Positions 35,542 to 47,921 of a stretch of DNA of 64,000 bases are shown here, one piece after another. Made by a program: the position numbers and the translations under genes. This DNA is from Symsagittifera roscoffensis (Eukaryota; Xenacoelomorpha; Acoela; Convolutidae), in the NCBI RefSeq assembly GCF_963678635.1, contig NC_087065.1:63452754-63516753 (forward strand), written 5' to 3'. Below the pieces are notes generated by a model. The model searched no databases, was not told the DNA's origin, and saw only the letters and a program-made list of their open reading frames with translations. Position 1 is the first letter of the stretch, and each line of letters starts with the position of its first letter.

Positions 35542-36139
35542 CTATACTTTTACAAAAAGGAATTTTTTTTTCAAATTGGTATCGTTTTTGCTGCTTGTTG
35601 TGATAAAAAAATCTGATCGAGAATATAGAATTTAGGCATCATTGAGAGTCATCGTAAAATAGTTCAATTGGAAAACAGTTGCTTAAAAAAAATGACTAGA
35701 AAAACAAAAAAAATATATTGAAAAGTTTTGTCCAAGTTTTTTTGCAGAACTTTTAAGATTCACAAAATTGCGCTAAAAAATCCAAAAAGCACCTTTGCTT
35801 GAGTAAGTCTAAGACTTCACGTCTTAAAATAGGCCTAAATAAGCTATTTTAAGCATACGCGGTCACCTTATTAGCTCGAATTTAGGCCAAAAATCAAAAA
35901 CTTCAAATCGGTGTTTTTCGGCTCTGTGAAAGAGATTTCAAATTTTTTTTGTCTGTCGTCCTTATCACGACTGAAAGATATGATATGATACACCAACTGA
36001 AGGATATGATTTAACATGGTATATCACTCGACCCATTCCGATGAGTATTTGTGGACCTGATTTTGCTCGAAAAACAAAAACAAAAAAACTAAAACACACC
36101 CGATTACACAGATCCTCCTCATTTTCAATGGTCGAAACA
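35542..36139 (-). mobile_element. H2 element (sister of H1), minus strand, 3' end in or near gap
   Basis: The 5' end (minus) reads TGTTTCGACCATTGAAAATG, followed by CGGGTGTGTTTTAG, AAAATCAGGTCCACAAATA and CATCGGA. This is colinear with 56804-57390 (TCCGACCATTGAAAATGG, CGGGTGTGTTTTAAA, AAAATCAGGTGCCACAAATA). The 3' end is not visible. Confidence 0.65.
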
Positions 36140-38028
36140 ACGAGAAGGTTTTGTGACCTCTTTGCTTAGGGAAAGTTCGTATGAAAGCCACGTGCTTTTG
36201 GGATTTGGTGTTTAAATCTATTTATCACCGACAAACCGCTGACCGATTACCTAAAATAAAACTTGGAAAGCGATTTTTTTTCCGGGTGAAAATGGTTCAT
36301 AGGCATTTTCTAGCTCCTCGCTTAAGCTCAAATTTTGACATTGTTGCTTTTTGCAGTAGGACAATCAGTTTTTTCAATCTGTGTCAATCTAACTTGATAA
36401 CTTACGGCATGGTACCTATTAACCGAAAAACAAGTTACCTCAAAACTTTGGGAAAATCAAATCTTTTCAATTCTTTTAAATCCAGACTCAGTTCAATTTT
36501 TTTAAATCCAGAATATCTCATTTTTTAATTTAAGTTGTGGACAAAATTGTCGACTACCGTTGTGGGTAAAGTTTGTTGATTATATTAATTAATAATAATA
36601 TCGTTTTGCAAACTTCATGTTTTTCCGATAAATCTTCTTTCGATAATGATGTTGATTAACTTTTGTCATTTAAAGTTGATTGCGATGAAATGAAGTTTTA
36701 TCCAATCAGAAAATGTTGGTGAAGACTTAGTAAAAGTATATACGAATTAACTTGCTCTAATGAAACTGAGGTGAAAATGATCACAGCGTATAACTATCTA
36801 TGTCTCTCTTTCACTAGCTTGGATTTAAACAATGGTCGACTAGTGTCAACCATGGTTCAATCTCTTGGTAATTATCAATCCTATGTATGAAGTAGATGCT
36901 GTATATGTTAATAGCATTGCGGGTTAAAAGTAGCCTCAATAAGATCGTGTGAACGAATTACTTTTTTATTCCCTTGTGATATCTTGGTTATTTTATGTAT
37001 TCTTTCCACCCAGCTCGAGCCTCCTCACCCTACCAACTAATTCCCAGGAAAATCACCACATTCACGACCTCAATAAAAAATTGCACCAATCCACAACATT
37101 TATGAATGAATGCTAGTAAACTCAAACCAACTCATGAGTTTCAACAAAAGAGATCAAAGTAAATAAAGTCTGCGGTGCCGCCCTTTGTTGAGTTGACGTC
37201 ATCAATCAAAATCTTATCTTCATGTCAGACTCTCATTGGTTTGAGAAGAATTTTCCGCTCTTTTCTAAAATTGAAACGAAAAAGATGAAAGTTTCTAGTG
37301 GGTATAAAGCAGATGAGTCCAAAAACTAGGCCAAAAACTCGGCAAAACTAAGCCGTTTTTATAATTGTTTTAAAAAACAATTATGAAACCAAAGCTTTCA
37401 TAATAAACCATCTTTAGGATATTGATCAGCAAACTGAAATGAAAACCGACAAAGGTTCGGATTGCGTGTGTTAAAAGTAATAACAGTTGCATCCTTCCGT
37501 TTGATGGTCAAGCATAATTTTTTCACAGCTGTTCTCATGAATGCAGCCATACCACTTGTTCAAAATACTTTAAGCTTGACCAAGTTTGGCAGAGGTCGGC
37601 TTTGTTAGAAGTCGATTCTTTAAAGTGTGGGATATTGCGAATTTATGGTTGTTTAAGTCTGCACTGAAAGATGTTTGAACCTTCATATGAAATTGGAGAG
37701 CAAAATGGTATAAGAATATCATGGCGAGTTTTATAATTCAGCAAACTTCAGGCTAGCAAACAAACTGCAAGTACAGAATTTTGAGGGCTCATATTTGACA
37801 TAGTTGTCTACTCTTATTTGGGTTCTCAATCTTATTATTTATCATCTTAAACAGAGTGGCTTACGCTTAGTTCGAGTTAGGACAATGCTATAGTGCGTTT
37901 CACTGACCTTTGTTTTCTGTTGGTAAAAGAGTGTTATAACTTCTTTGACAGTCTGATTAAATTTTGGACAGACGCGTGAAGAGTGTTTTCATGGATTGAT
38001 GTAACAGGTGGTCATTCTTTCACAAAAC
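36140..38028. other. Intergenic, no gene seen
   Basis: A 115-codon plus frame (36181-36528) has no recognisable domain and I do not call it. Otherwise AT-rich DNA without clear repeats. Confidence 0.4.
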
Positions 38029-38050
38029 CAACAACAACAACAACAACAAC
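38029..38050. repeat. (CAA)n microsatellite
   Basis: About seven consecutive CAA/AAC triplets. Confidence 0.9.
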
Positions 38051-38164
38051 GCCGTCCCTTCAATCAACTAATTCCTATCTTTATTGCCACTGGACAAAAC
38101 ACGGTACGAATTCTTCTAACCCTTTGCAATCATTCTGGTCTACCGAATCCCCCCCCCCCGGGAT

Positions 38165-38955
38165 GAGGTGCTCGACTCATGATTCGACCGAAACAGTCGA
38201 GCGATGTCCGTTTTCAATTTTTTCAGTCGAACGGTGTCCGGTTTCGAATTATTGAGTCGAACGATGTCCGTTTTCGACTTTGTTTGACTTAACCGGACGT
38301 TGTTCGACTTAGTTCGACTTTGCTCGACTTTGTTCGACTATACCGGTTCGACTTTGTTCGATTTTGTTCGACTTTGTTCGACTTTACCGGACATTGTTCG
38401 ACTTTGTTCGACTTTATCGGAATTTTTTCGCTTTCACCGGGAATTAGCTTTGCTCGTGCGGCGTCAAGAGTTACTCTCAAATTGAATTTAACATATGGTA
38501 TTTATTGTAGTACTTGATAATTTTTGGTGGGGACCCGGGTCGAGGTCGCGGACTTATGTTGCGACCATTGCGACTCAAAATGTGTATCTTGCGACCATTG
38601 CGACTCAAATTGGGTATGTTGCGACCATTACGACTCAAAATGGGTATGTTGCGACTTTGTGTGACCGAAACATTTGCGCGACTTTGCGCGACCCAAAACA
38701 GATATGTTGTGACTTACCGGGTCGAGGTTTGCAATTTATGTTTCGACCTACTCGACATAGGCTCGATATGTCTCGACTACACTAAAAAAAATGTTCGACT
38801 CATGATTCGACCCTGTTCGACTCTATCGACCCTGTTCGACTCATGATTCGACCCTGTTCGACTCATCATTCGACTTTGTTTGACTATTGTGTTCGTTCGA
38901 CCGTCTTAATTTGCGACGAAAATCGGGCTCTGTTCAACCGTGTCGGTCGAATCAT
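38165..38955. repeat. TCGAC/GCGAC-rich minisatellite zone
   Basis: Three neighbouring arrays built on the same core. Variants of GTCGAACGATGTCCG lie at about 38190-38300, GTTCGACTTT repeats at 38300-38425, and three 30-bp units starting GCGACCATTGCGACTC at about 38560-38650. Then GTTCGACTCATGATTCGACC runs to 38890. Open frames across it only translate the repeat (TLFDFVRLCS-like) and are not genes. Confidence 0.85.
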
Positions 38956-40492
38956 AAGTCGAACACAGCCCTCATAAGTTCTCCAACCCTCCCAACCCGC
39001 TCTTTTTTTTCAACCAGTAGTTAGAAAGCATTCTCTCCACCTTCAAAAGTAGATTGCTTGCTAGCTATCTGTGTATTCTTTTCTGCTGAGATTTTAATTA
39101 AAAATCTTTCACCTCAGTAGCATTTTAGGATGTGAAAGGTTACCTCTAACAACACTGTAAAATATCCATTTGGTTTTTAAAAACCGGTCCGGATGTTTTA
39201 TGAGCCAATTTCCCCCTAAAAGCTCATAGCTGGAAGTTCAATTTAACCAAATTTACGGTGTTTCTGAGTTATTTTGGCAGTACTAACACTAAATCCACAA
39301 AAGTACATTAAAAATCCATCAAAAGCCGACGTTAATTTGCCACAATTTCCCTTTCACCTAAGAAAGGTAAGCTAAAGTCACCAACGTGATTTTCAATTTG
39401 ATTTAGCTGTTTTTTTTCTTGCGGAGTTGTTGGCAAAGAAAAGCAAAACAAAAAATAGTGAAAATCGAAAGCCTTAAGAGCGTCCGCAAGCTCATAAAAC
39501 TTCTTTTTTTATGTCTCTGCCATTTTCCGTGTAACTTGCAGCAGTTTTTGCGATCGCTTTCTCAACAAAAGTGCTGCTTTCATTATATTCCTTTTTAATT
39601 CGCCAAATTATTCATAAATAGCCTTATTTTTTATTCGCTTAGACAGTCTAAATTGTTCATTTTGTTCACGTTTTTCCTCTCGCTTGAACTTTTCCCAAAT
39701 ATCTGTGGTAAAACGTTTCTTTTCTTTGAATTTAACCCTGGTCCAGTTGGTGTATCTTTGTATTATATTTAAACTTATACAAAAAAATTGCTGTAGCAAA
39801 AATTGTAAGTGATAATAAGATTTAATCTCGCTTCTCCCATCATTTTATACGTAAATATTATCAGCCGAGAGAAATTTTATAATCTTTATCTTGGCCGCTC
39901 GAAATTATCATACTCAAAATTGAATTTGATTTAGAGGATCAGTCAACAATTTCAGCAAGCATCAGGTAAAACATTTAACGGGGACCAGGAATTGGGACGA
40001 CACACATAAGTCTAAATGTCAAAAAAAGCGAAAATGAAGTACCAATTATTTCAACAACAGAAATCCGAGGATTCATTACCTAAAAAAAATATTTTTTCTT
40101 TTAGATTTTTTTAAGGAAAGCAACCTGATTGAACTGATTGACTTGCATTAAAAACACTAATTCACTTGCAGTAAGCCACTGGTTCCGAACGTAGGCCAGC
40201 CAAGCGCAATGGAGCAAGCCGTCGTTACTTGCAATTTCACTTTTTGTCGTTTTCCCTGTTGCTAATTAACGGCTACTTAACTACTTTTTCGCAAGACTCT
40301 TTAATCATGATGTTGTGCCATTTTACCGAATTCTTAGTTGTCTGTCGTCCCAATGTTTTTAGCCTCAAAATTAGCAAACATTTAATTTAATATTTGAGTT
40401 TGAAAATGACATTTTTTGAGTTTCGCCGATTTCTGAACTATATAAATACAGCAGTCGGCTGCTGTGCAAGTAGCAAAAATTTCTCCCACAAA
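38956..40492. other. Intergenic, no gene seen
   Basis: AT-rich DNA; nothing recognised. Confidence 0.4.
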
Positions 40493-40562
40493 AATTTTCC
40501 CGCATTTTAAAGTGATTACATCTCCCACTCTCAATCGAAAGGTAGGCAGCTCGAAGCCCACC
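40493..40562 (+). other. tRNA-like SINE head
   Basis: AAAGTGATTACATCTCCCAC, then a spaced TCAATCGAAAGG, then GGCAGCTCGAAGCCCACC resembles a degenerate tRNA with its B box (GCTCGAAGCC at 40549-40558). This arrangement is typical of tRNA-derived SINEs. The body downstream (to about 40620) is not otherwise recognised. Confidence 0.4.
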
Positions 40563-40794
40563 AAGATCTGTGTTCACTGCCTGAGGGCGAAGAAACTTTA
40601 GCCACTCCAGAAAAATTTTCCAAAAAAGTGTAATTCTGAACCATAGGGACACAACAGCTGGTTCTGCGTAAAGATTTGAACAGCTCGTGCGTTGGCCTTT
40701 TTCGCTGTAGATACATCATCTCCTCCTGCCAACAGTTCAATATTAGTTCAAAACAAACATTTTTTGACAACTACAAGGAAGTAAAATTCTCGAG

Positions 40795-40880
40795 GACAGC
40801 TTTTTTTCGCAAAAATCTGCCCCTGGTTTTTCAAAAATTCGAGCCCCTCCCCCACGAGAAAATCCTGTACCCACTCCTAG
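40795..40880. mobile_element. hAT-like element remnant
   Basis: CTGCCCCTGG, TTTTCAAAAATTCG, CCCCTCCCCCACGAGAAAATCC resembles one end of the CAGGGG family, heavily deleted. Confidence 0.35.
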
Positions 40881-41670
40881 TAAATAGTAAAGACTTGATC
40901 ACGGAGTAATTAAAACATAAACTTGTGTGGTGTTGTGTTGTGTGATGATTCAGTTCAGCTCCCCATTTTGGCTGCTCAAAGAAGAACAGCTTAAAGTTAG
41001 AAGATTAACAGTATAACATCAGATCTGAAATAAAGTTTTGAACAAAGCACATTCAATTTTGTTCAGATTGGTCTTATCAGTCTGTTTCAAAACTAAAATT
41101 AATCTTCAAATCAAATTTCAATTAATCTTCAAATCAATCCTGATTTCAATCTTAGTTCAGATCTGAAAAATGAACTAAATCGTACAGTTCTTCGAATTAG
41201 AGTGAATCAAATCTTGAATGCAAGTAACCGCAACTAATCAAAAGTCCTATATTATACCCCTAGTGTATTTCGAACGCAAATTTTGCAAAATTCATGTGAA
41301 AGAATCCTAATCTTGCAAGTATCTTGCAATAATTTTGCAAGGTTTGCATTTTCAGTTCGGAATGCATATCTTGCAAGAGTATAACTAGAATCATGCAAAA
41401 GCTAAGTTATTAAAAAAATTTTCTTGCTGTAATAATAATTTAATACATAATCCGAAAAAACTCGATCGGGCAAATCTTCAAGAACACAGAGTTTTAGTTT
41501 TACGCGTTGGTCATTTTGAGAACGCAATTTCGAAAGAATCTTGCTTTTTTATTAACACCTTGTTGTTGAAGGCAAATGTGCTTTTTTATACTTCTTTTGC
41601 TTTCGAAGAAATTTAATTAAGTAACATCATATGTGAAATTTTGCCAAGTATCTGCAAATGACGGTAAGAG
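40881..41670. other. Intergenic with TTGCAA-rich stretch
   Basis: Repeated TCTTGCAAG/TTTTGCAA motifs occur at 41280-41400 and again around 41900-41990. I see no gene. Confidence 0.35.
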
Positions 41671-41814
41671 GCCAATTCGTAACAGGCGACAATTCGTATT
41701 ACGGCATTGGCAAGTAGAATACGCTTGCTCCGCTGCGCTTACATCCGGCACGATAGTAATAATTTGCATGAATTAGGGTTTGCCGCTTAAATTATTGTTA
41801 CGAATGGTCGCGTC
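41671..41814. repeat. Short inverted-repeat element
   Basis: GGCCAATTCGTAACA at the left is the imperfect inverse of TGTTACGAATGGTC at the right (about 41799-41812), 140 bp apart. Possibly a small MITE; only one copy is seen here. Confidence 0.35.
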
Positions 41815-42933
41815 ACGGTTAGTGACTAGAAGAAACTTAAGAAGCTCTACACCTACCAAAAACAGTAAAAAACTTTCATTTAATAATTTGAATGAAAACG
41901 TTTGCATATTTCATGCAAAAAGAATATCTAGCTTAGAAAAAGTTTTGCAAAAATTAATGCAATTCGTGCAAGAACCGTGCAGAAAAAAGCATGGTGATTG
42001 TATCTTTTGGCTGAATCAAATCTGAAACTAATCACTTTAAATCTTTTGGAACAAGGTCCAGATCCAAACAAACTTGTCGAACCATCGCTTTGACACCATT
42101 TCATTGGAATTTATAAGCAGACTCAGATCTCGAGAGTGAAATCAACAACTGCAGTGCTGATAAATCAACGATTTTCTAACCGCCTGACGAGCAAAATGCA
42201 ATTTTTTTTTCAATATCAAATATTTGCAAAATTATTTAGGTTTTTGACATTTCCATAGTTTCGAACCATCTCTATCTCGTCCCGTGGATCAGTGGGTAAC
42301 TCTCAGCCTAAAAACCTGACAAAAATGATTTGACTTCCGGTTTATCCATAAAAACCGAGGTACACCCGATCGATTAGCGCATAATTACGTCTTCGCTAGT
42401 CAACCTGAAATGAAGACTAAGCAAAAAAACTGGTCGAATTTCTCGTCTGAGAATTGATATATATATATCAAAACAATTTTATATAAATCAAGTTAGAAAG
42501 TCTCAATAAAAAGCGGTGAAATCATGTTTTGACTGGATCACGTTTCTAGATCTTGTTGCATTCTGCTCAATAGTTTACTGGATACTTCTTCTGATTATGG
42601 TTTTGCTAAGGCAACTCACAAAAAGATGCAGAGTTTATTGCTCTTAATTTTTAAAAAAAGACTTAGGTAAAATATTTAAAGATGTTTGGGGGAAGGGGCT
42701 CAATGATTTTAAATCTGAGAATTCTGTTTATTTTCATTTGATTCTTGAGCGTTTTCATTTGAACTTATTTGCATAAAAATTAAGCAGCAAAGCATACTTC
42801 AACCAAACTGATTTTAGAAGAAATCAAAATTTTTTAAATAAAAATTAGTGAAACTTGAAAACTTTTTCATTTTTCTGATATTTAGTTTAGAAAAGTGCAT
42901 TAGTTTGAAAAATTAATTATGGGGTTGTTTTAG
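41815..42933. other. Intergenic, no gene seen
   Basis: A weak tRNA-like start (GGATCAGTGGGTAACTC, about 42287) may be another SINE head, but no convincing B box follows. Confidence 0.35.
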
Positions 42934-43129
42934 AGAGGGGCGGGGTCAGAGAGGGTACACTAACCTACCTCCCCCTCAAGGGTTCGTCCCCCTGCCGACC
43001 CAAAAAGCCCCCTTTGGTAGTTATTTAAGAAATCCATAATAAGAAATTGTTTTGAACGCCCTTTTTGGCCTGTTATTTTTTTTTTTGAAAATCCGCTTTC
43101 CTCTCAAGAAAACCCTAAAATTGCCCCTG
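42934..43129. mobile_element. hAT-like element, internally deleted
   Basis: GAGGGGCGGGGTC, CCCCCTGCCGACCCAAAAAG, TTTAAGAAATCCAT, GAAAATCCGCTTTCCTC and TTGCCCCTG follow the order of the 50913-51365 copy with the middle missing. Confidence 0.6.
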
Positions 43130-43317
43130 CCCCGATTTAGCCACCTAAAATGGCGGGAACCGAACACTGACTGAAATGTGGAGAAAAACTGAATTGCTGT
43201 GATTTATATATGGTTTTTGGGATCTCTTATACTATTGCCCCCTTTTGCAAAAGGGGGATTCAGTTCGCATATGCCTAACCGTTAAATTATTTCATTGAGG
43301 GGTGGCTATTCGTTCAG

Positions 43318-43476
43318 TCCCCCCTCCCCTGCGATTTCTATTCACCCTAACATCCTAACCCCCTCCGCATGTACACACCCCTCAGACCCCCCCTCCCCCC
43401 ACACCGGAGGTGGATGAAAATGAGAAGTTGAAAATCCGCCCCCTCCCTCGAGAAAATCCTAGTTCCGTCGTTGGTG
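43318..43476. mobile_element. hAT-like element remnant
   Basis: GC-rich; ends GAAAATCCGCCCCCTCC, CTCGAGAAAATCCTAGTTCCG, as in the hAT-like family. Confidence 0.4.
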
Positions 43477-44298
43477 ACAATTATTAGGCTAGCCGCAAGT
43501 AGAATAAAAAGCTTGTTCTGAAAGTTCAATGTACATTTTTTAAAAAAAGTCGTCAAATTATCATATGATTTATTTATTGAGTTATCTCTATTTGGGAATG
43601 ACTTTTTGCTCTATAAATTGAAGGTAGGTAACTGTAATTAAAATTCCCAGAGCGTAAAACAGAGCCCATTTTTATGAAAAACGCCGTCTCGGGTACATGT
43701 AAGTTTTTGAGCTATTATTTTTTAAATTTATACGCCATTTCTACCTATTTTAAGGCTCATAGTTCATTTTTTTAATAACGTTTTAATAAAAAACTTCACA
43801 TACAGACACGGGCTAAAAAAGTTTCATTTTTTAGTTTTTTAAACAATGAAATGAACAAAGTATATTGAACAGCCCAAAGAGTGTAATTTTTTTTCAGTGA
43901 AAACTGTTATTTGGAAAGGGTTTAAGTTTCATAGCTAGACGCTCTGAACATTTTGAGGCTAAAAATTCAAAATATTTTGACTGTTTACGGGGATTTTTTT
44001 TTGTTTTTCGGAACTCAGAGCAGTTTTTCGAAGCCTGTTTGACGAGTTTCGATTCCCTAGTCTTGCACACTGTTTTCAGTGCGTTATGACCAGGAATTTT
44101 AGAAAAAAGAAATAAAATTTGGTATTTTAATATACATTTTTTATACCTTTGCAACTATTATGTAACTAGAATATAGTGTTGCCTAGGTGGTTACTCTTGT
44201 TTCTTTTTCGGGTGCGGCTCTGTGGGTACTACTGAAACTGACTCGTAGATTCAAACAAAAATCCCGGTTTAATGATACTAACGGAGAACTTTAAGACT
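43477..44298. other. Intergenic, no gene seen
   Basis: AT-rich DNA; the short minus frame at 43894-44154 has no recognisable domain. Confidence 0.4.
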
Positions 44299-44372
44299 TT
44301 TTGATGCAGTGGTAGTGAGTTCTTACCCAGCAGTCATAAGATTGCGGGTTCGAAACCATATTTGTTTTTGAA
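44299..44372 (+). other. tRNA-like sequence (tRNA pseudogene or SINE head)
   Basis: CAGTGGTAGTGAGTTC (A-box-like, about 44308), CCCAGCAGTCATAAGATTGC, then a textbook B box GGTTCGAAACC (44347-44357). The acceptor stem does not pair by eye, so I do not call a functional tRNA. Confidence 0.45.
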
Positions 44373-45027
44373 TTTTTATTTGCAAAGCTGATCTCTTGTA
44401 TGCAAATTCTGTAACTATTGAACAGTAAATAAGCCCCTCGGGCTAGTCTTGCCGCTGCGCAATTAAAAAAGAACTAAAGAGTAGCAAGTAGAAAATATTT
44501 TTCAGCTACCTCGACAATGGTAACAACGTGTGATTAAATTTGATTTCGCATTCAATTTTTAGGTCAGATAGCAAAAGTTGTAAAATATACGTTTTCAACA
44601 AATTGAGCAGAAAAACGGTTTTTTGTTCATATCTCGATAAAGCATATGGGCCACCTTGGCGTTAAGCACACAAGTCACAACATAGGTCACAACAAAAACC
44701 AAAATTTGAGGCACTTTCTCAAACTTTATGAAAATGTTTTGTCAGCAAACTTAAGAAACGCAATTTTTAATTTGCGATATGCAAAGCTGGCTGATAACAA
44801 TTTTTTGAACTATGGTTTTCAAAATACTCTTCTCGAAAAAGTTAGTATTTTTTGTTTAATTTCGCTAAACTTGTATTACTAATTTAGTTTATCAATATCG
44901 CAACCAGTAAAAGAAGGTCAACATGAGAAGCAGAGTAAGTTTGAAATTATAACGTATATAAATAACGTGTTTCAAGGGAAGTTTTAGATCTTATGCACAA
45001 AAAGGCCCAAAATCAATGTTTTTATAA
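44373..45027. other. Intergenic, no gene seen
   Basis: AT-rich DNA; nothing recognised. Confidence 0.35.
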
Positions 45028-45375
45028 CTTGAGTTAAGTCTTAAGCGGTCGAATTTGATTGGCTTTCAAATTCAAGCAACATGTTCAGGCATTTCAATCA
45101 AAACTTTCAGCAGACATAACTTTTAGCCAAAATTACCAAAATATGAAACTTTGTCAAAAAATAAAATTTTTACAAGTCATTGAGAAATTTTGCCGGGAGG
45201 AAAAAAGTTTCGAAAAAAAAGCTTCAGCAGAATAAAAGTTTTATAGTTTTAACTACTTTGGTCAACAATTTTATCAGCTTGAAATTGTAATCGAAATGCC
45301 GGACCATGTTGTTTGATTTTGAGTGTCTGATTAGCCAATCAGATTCAACCTTCTTACTTTGAGTTCATGAAAGAT
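45028..45375. repeat. Fold-back (long inverted repeat) element
   Basis: Left arm about 45028-45160 (TTTGATTGGC, AACATGTTCAGGCATTTCAAT) and right arm about 45235-45370 (ATCGAAATGCCGGACCATGTT, TTAGCCAATCAGATTCAA) are imperfect inverse complements over some 130 bp around a short spacer. Confidence 0.55.
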
Positions 45376-46834
45376 GTAAAAATACTTATATTAGGTCGTT
45401 TAGTGCACAAGGCCCAAAGTTTTAAACCTCATGAGATAAACCAATATAGTTTTCAAAGTCAATTTTTCAATCGTTGAAAATGTTTGGCCAACCTTGATCA
45501 AAAAAATTACAAAAACTATACGAGTTGAACAGCTTGAGTCAATTTTTGTTCCGACCAGGCTATTTAAAAAACGTTAAAGAGCTGTGAATTATGGATAAAT
45601 TTAAATCACTCAAGGAAATCCCCATCGGTAGTGTAGATCTTTAAAAGTTTCGATTGCAAATTTTTTTTTGGAAAGCCCAATTTGTCTTGATTTATGCATT
45701 TGAAACTTAAGAAATCTGGTTTAAGGAAGTTCGCGGGCGCGCACTGCGCGCATCATTGCCTTGCGGCGATAACCGGCACTAAGTTTCCCGGGTTGACCAA
45801 CCTACAAAAAAATTCTCCTACCTTAGATTTTCTTATTATATTTGTAGTAAAATTCGGCCATCTTACAAATTTTTTATAAGAAAAGTTTTAAAATAGTAAT
45901 ATTTCCCTAAAATTAAATAAATCACCAAAAAAATTTTGAAAGTGTTTCTGTATTGTAATAACAGTTAAAATCTGTTTTGAAAAAAATAACCTTTTTTCCA
46001 AGGTTATGCTTGTCAAAATTTGTAGATAGTGGTCATAATGTATGCATTTGGAACAAAACTTTGACGAAATGGAGAAAAATATAAATTCAACTTTGACGAA
46101 CCATGTCATCTAGCTGCGGACGTGTTGAATATGGGGTTGAGATATATGTCGACAAAAATTCTGGATATCAGCAAAAACTAATTTTTTAAACAATGTGGAT
46201 TTTTCAGTTAACTCATGTAGCGAAACGAGTCGCTTGGCCTTTGAGTTTCTGTCATTGTACTCTGCGTCAGCGGAGAATTTTTAAACTGGTTGGAACAAAA
46301 AATAATAAACTCTCTTACACTAAAAAGTCCATATCTTGTAATGTTCTTTAGGATACTTCAAAAAAAGTTCTAAGATTGCGAGTTTTGGTTAAACCGGGTT
46401 ATGGGATTGCGAGTTATGGTCCTAATCTCTGTTCGCAAGCGTGCAACACATTGTCGCGTCTGTGGCTTTGAGAATTTGTTTGTTGTCTCTTTTTCCAAAA
46501 AGTCCCATTTCGCGATTTGTTCAGTTTAAATTATTGCATTGCATGTTTCGTCAACATTAATAACAAATTACTAAAAATTGAATGAAACAAAAAGTTATGA
46601 ATGTTTTTGGAGGAAGCTGTGACCACGTCAAGAAAAGTTTGTACTCAAAATCTTTCAACTGTCTTAAGTGTCTCTTGAAAATTTAACCGTCTAGCGAGCA
46701 AATTATGCCCAACGAAGTCTTTTGCTATAAAAACGTATAACAAAGCGTTTTTTTTTCTATACTATTTTGAAGCAAATTTTGGCATCACCCTTTTTCGTTT
46801 AAGGTGTTTAGTATCTTTTTTGTTAACTTTCCCC
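45376..46834. other. Intergenic, no gene seen
   Basis: AT-rich DNA. A partial third copy of an arm of the fold-back repeat may lie at about 45480-45560. Confidence 0.35.
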
Positions 46835-46905
46835 TAGCCGCAACCGTCTATATGCATAGACGGTTGCTATACAAATTGCACCGAATGTTCCGACCGCTTT
46901 GTTAG
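46835..46905 (-). mobile_element. 3' end of a third H-type family
   Basis: On the minus strand: GCGGTCGGAACATTCGG, then about 20 bp, then a perfect 10-bp hairpin CAACCGTCTA-tgcata-TAGACGGTTG (46841-46866). The shared GTCGGAACATTC followed by a stem-loop repeats the H1/H2 3' layout with a different stem sequence. I could not find its 5' end. Confidence 0.45.
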
Positions 46906-47602
46906 AATTTTGTTCTTCAATTTAGTGTCTTTTCTTGTACGTCGTTTGATGATAGAACTATACAAAGCGTAGAAATTTAGTAAATTAGGCATAAACGACT
47001 ACAATTGTCTTACAATTTTTAAATTTTTTTTTAAATTTTCTGCGACAATGCGTAAACGTGACTCGAGAAAAGCCGAGGTTGGGGGTGGGATAAATTGGGC
47101 TTATAAATTGATATCGAGTAGGCCGTGAGAAATGCAGAAGTTGTTGCCATATTAGCAGATATTTTTGCAAAAAAGTTTAGAGAATATATGCTGGATTGTA
47201 ATTGGATTATAATATTTTCAGTTAGATTTTAATGGATTGTGTGTCTACAGAGGTAATCGATTATCATGGCAATATAATCGATTTCATGGTCTAATTTTGC
47301 AACAATAATGGACTAACAATTTCCATTACAGTAGTTTTTTGTCCATCAAAATCCGCCTCCGGTGTGAATTGGTATCATCAAGTAAAGCACAGAATTGCAA
47401 TTTTGAATGTGTTTTCTAAATGTTTGTAATAAAGTCTAGAAATAAATGATTAAATAATTACCGAAATCTTTTTAAGCGTCTATTTTAGAAGTTGTGTAAC
47501 ATACTGTTTACAGATTATATACAGTTTGTCAGTTTGTAACAAATTATATCCACTTAGCTTACGGATTATATAGACAACATGTACAAATTCTACCCAGATT
47601 AT
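46906..47602. other. Intergenic, no gene seen
   Basis: AT-rich DNA; nothing recognised. Confidence 0.35.
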
Positions 47603-47921
47603 CATTCCGACATTCGAAGAAAGTACTGAGTATATTTTTTGCGCTAGTTTTTTTTCAGACCAATTTCCAGAAAATTTTTCGAGTGGTTAGATCGATCGCA
47701 TAAATATCCTATTGCCAGCACACCTCTATATAAATATAATCCTGCAATCGCTACGGAAAGGTTCTATCTGAACTGCTAGTTTAACACTTTTGACAAATAA
47801 TATTTGTTATTATTATCAAAATCCATAAATTGTCAATACTTGTTCGCTAAAAACTTTTCGATAACAGTTAACAAGGCGTCGGAAGATTGAAGGGTTTGCC
47901 CTGATAAACGATCAGTCTTGT
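47603..47921 (+). mobile_element. Old, internally replaced H1 element
   Basis: 5' end CATTCCGACATTCGAAGAAAG and 3' end AAGGCGTCGGAAGATTGAAGG, GTTTGCCCTGATAAACGATC, AGTCTTGT are recognisable. The interior, including the CpG-rich core, is not. Confidence 0.6.

Noticed and set aside
36181-36528. 115-codon plus-strand open frame
   Set aside because: No recognisable domain, no splice context, and an amino-acid content typical of translated AT-rich non-coding DNA.
38300-38517. Repetitive Leu/Phe/Cys/Ser reading frames
   Set aside because: Translation of a tandem minisatellite, with no start context or domain.
38165-38955. CRISPR-like array
   Set aside because: Repeats are contiguous or near-contiguous without unique spacers, and the genome is eukaryotic.
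42280-42350. tRNA gene candidate
   Set aside because: A-box-like start but no B box or cloverleaf.
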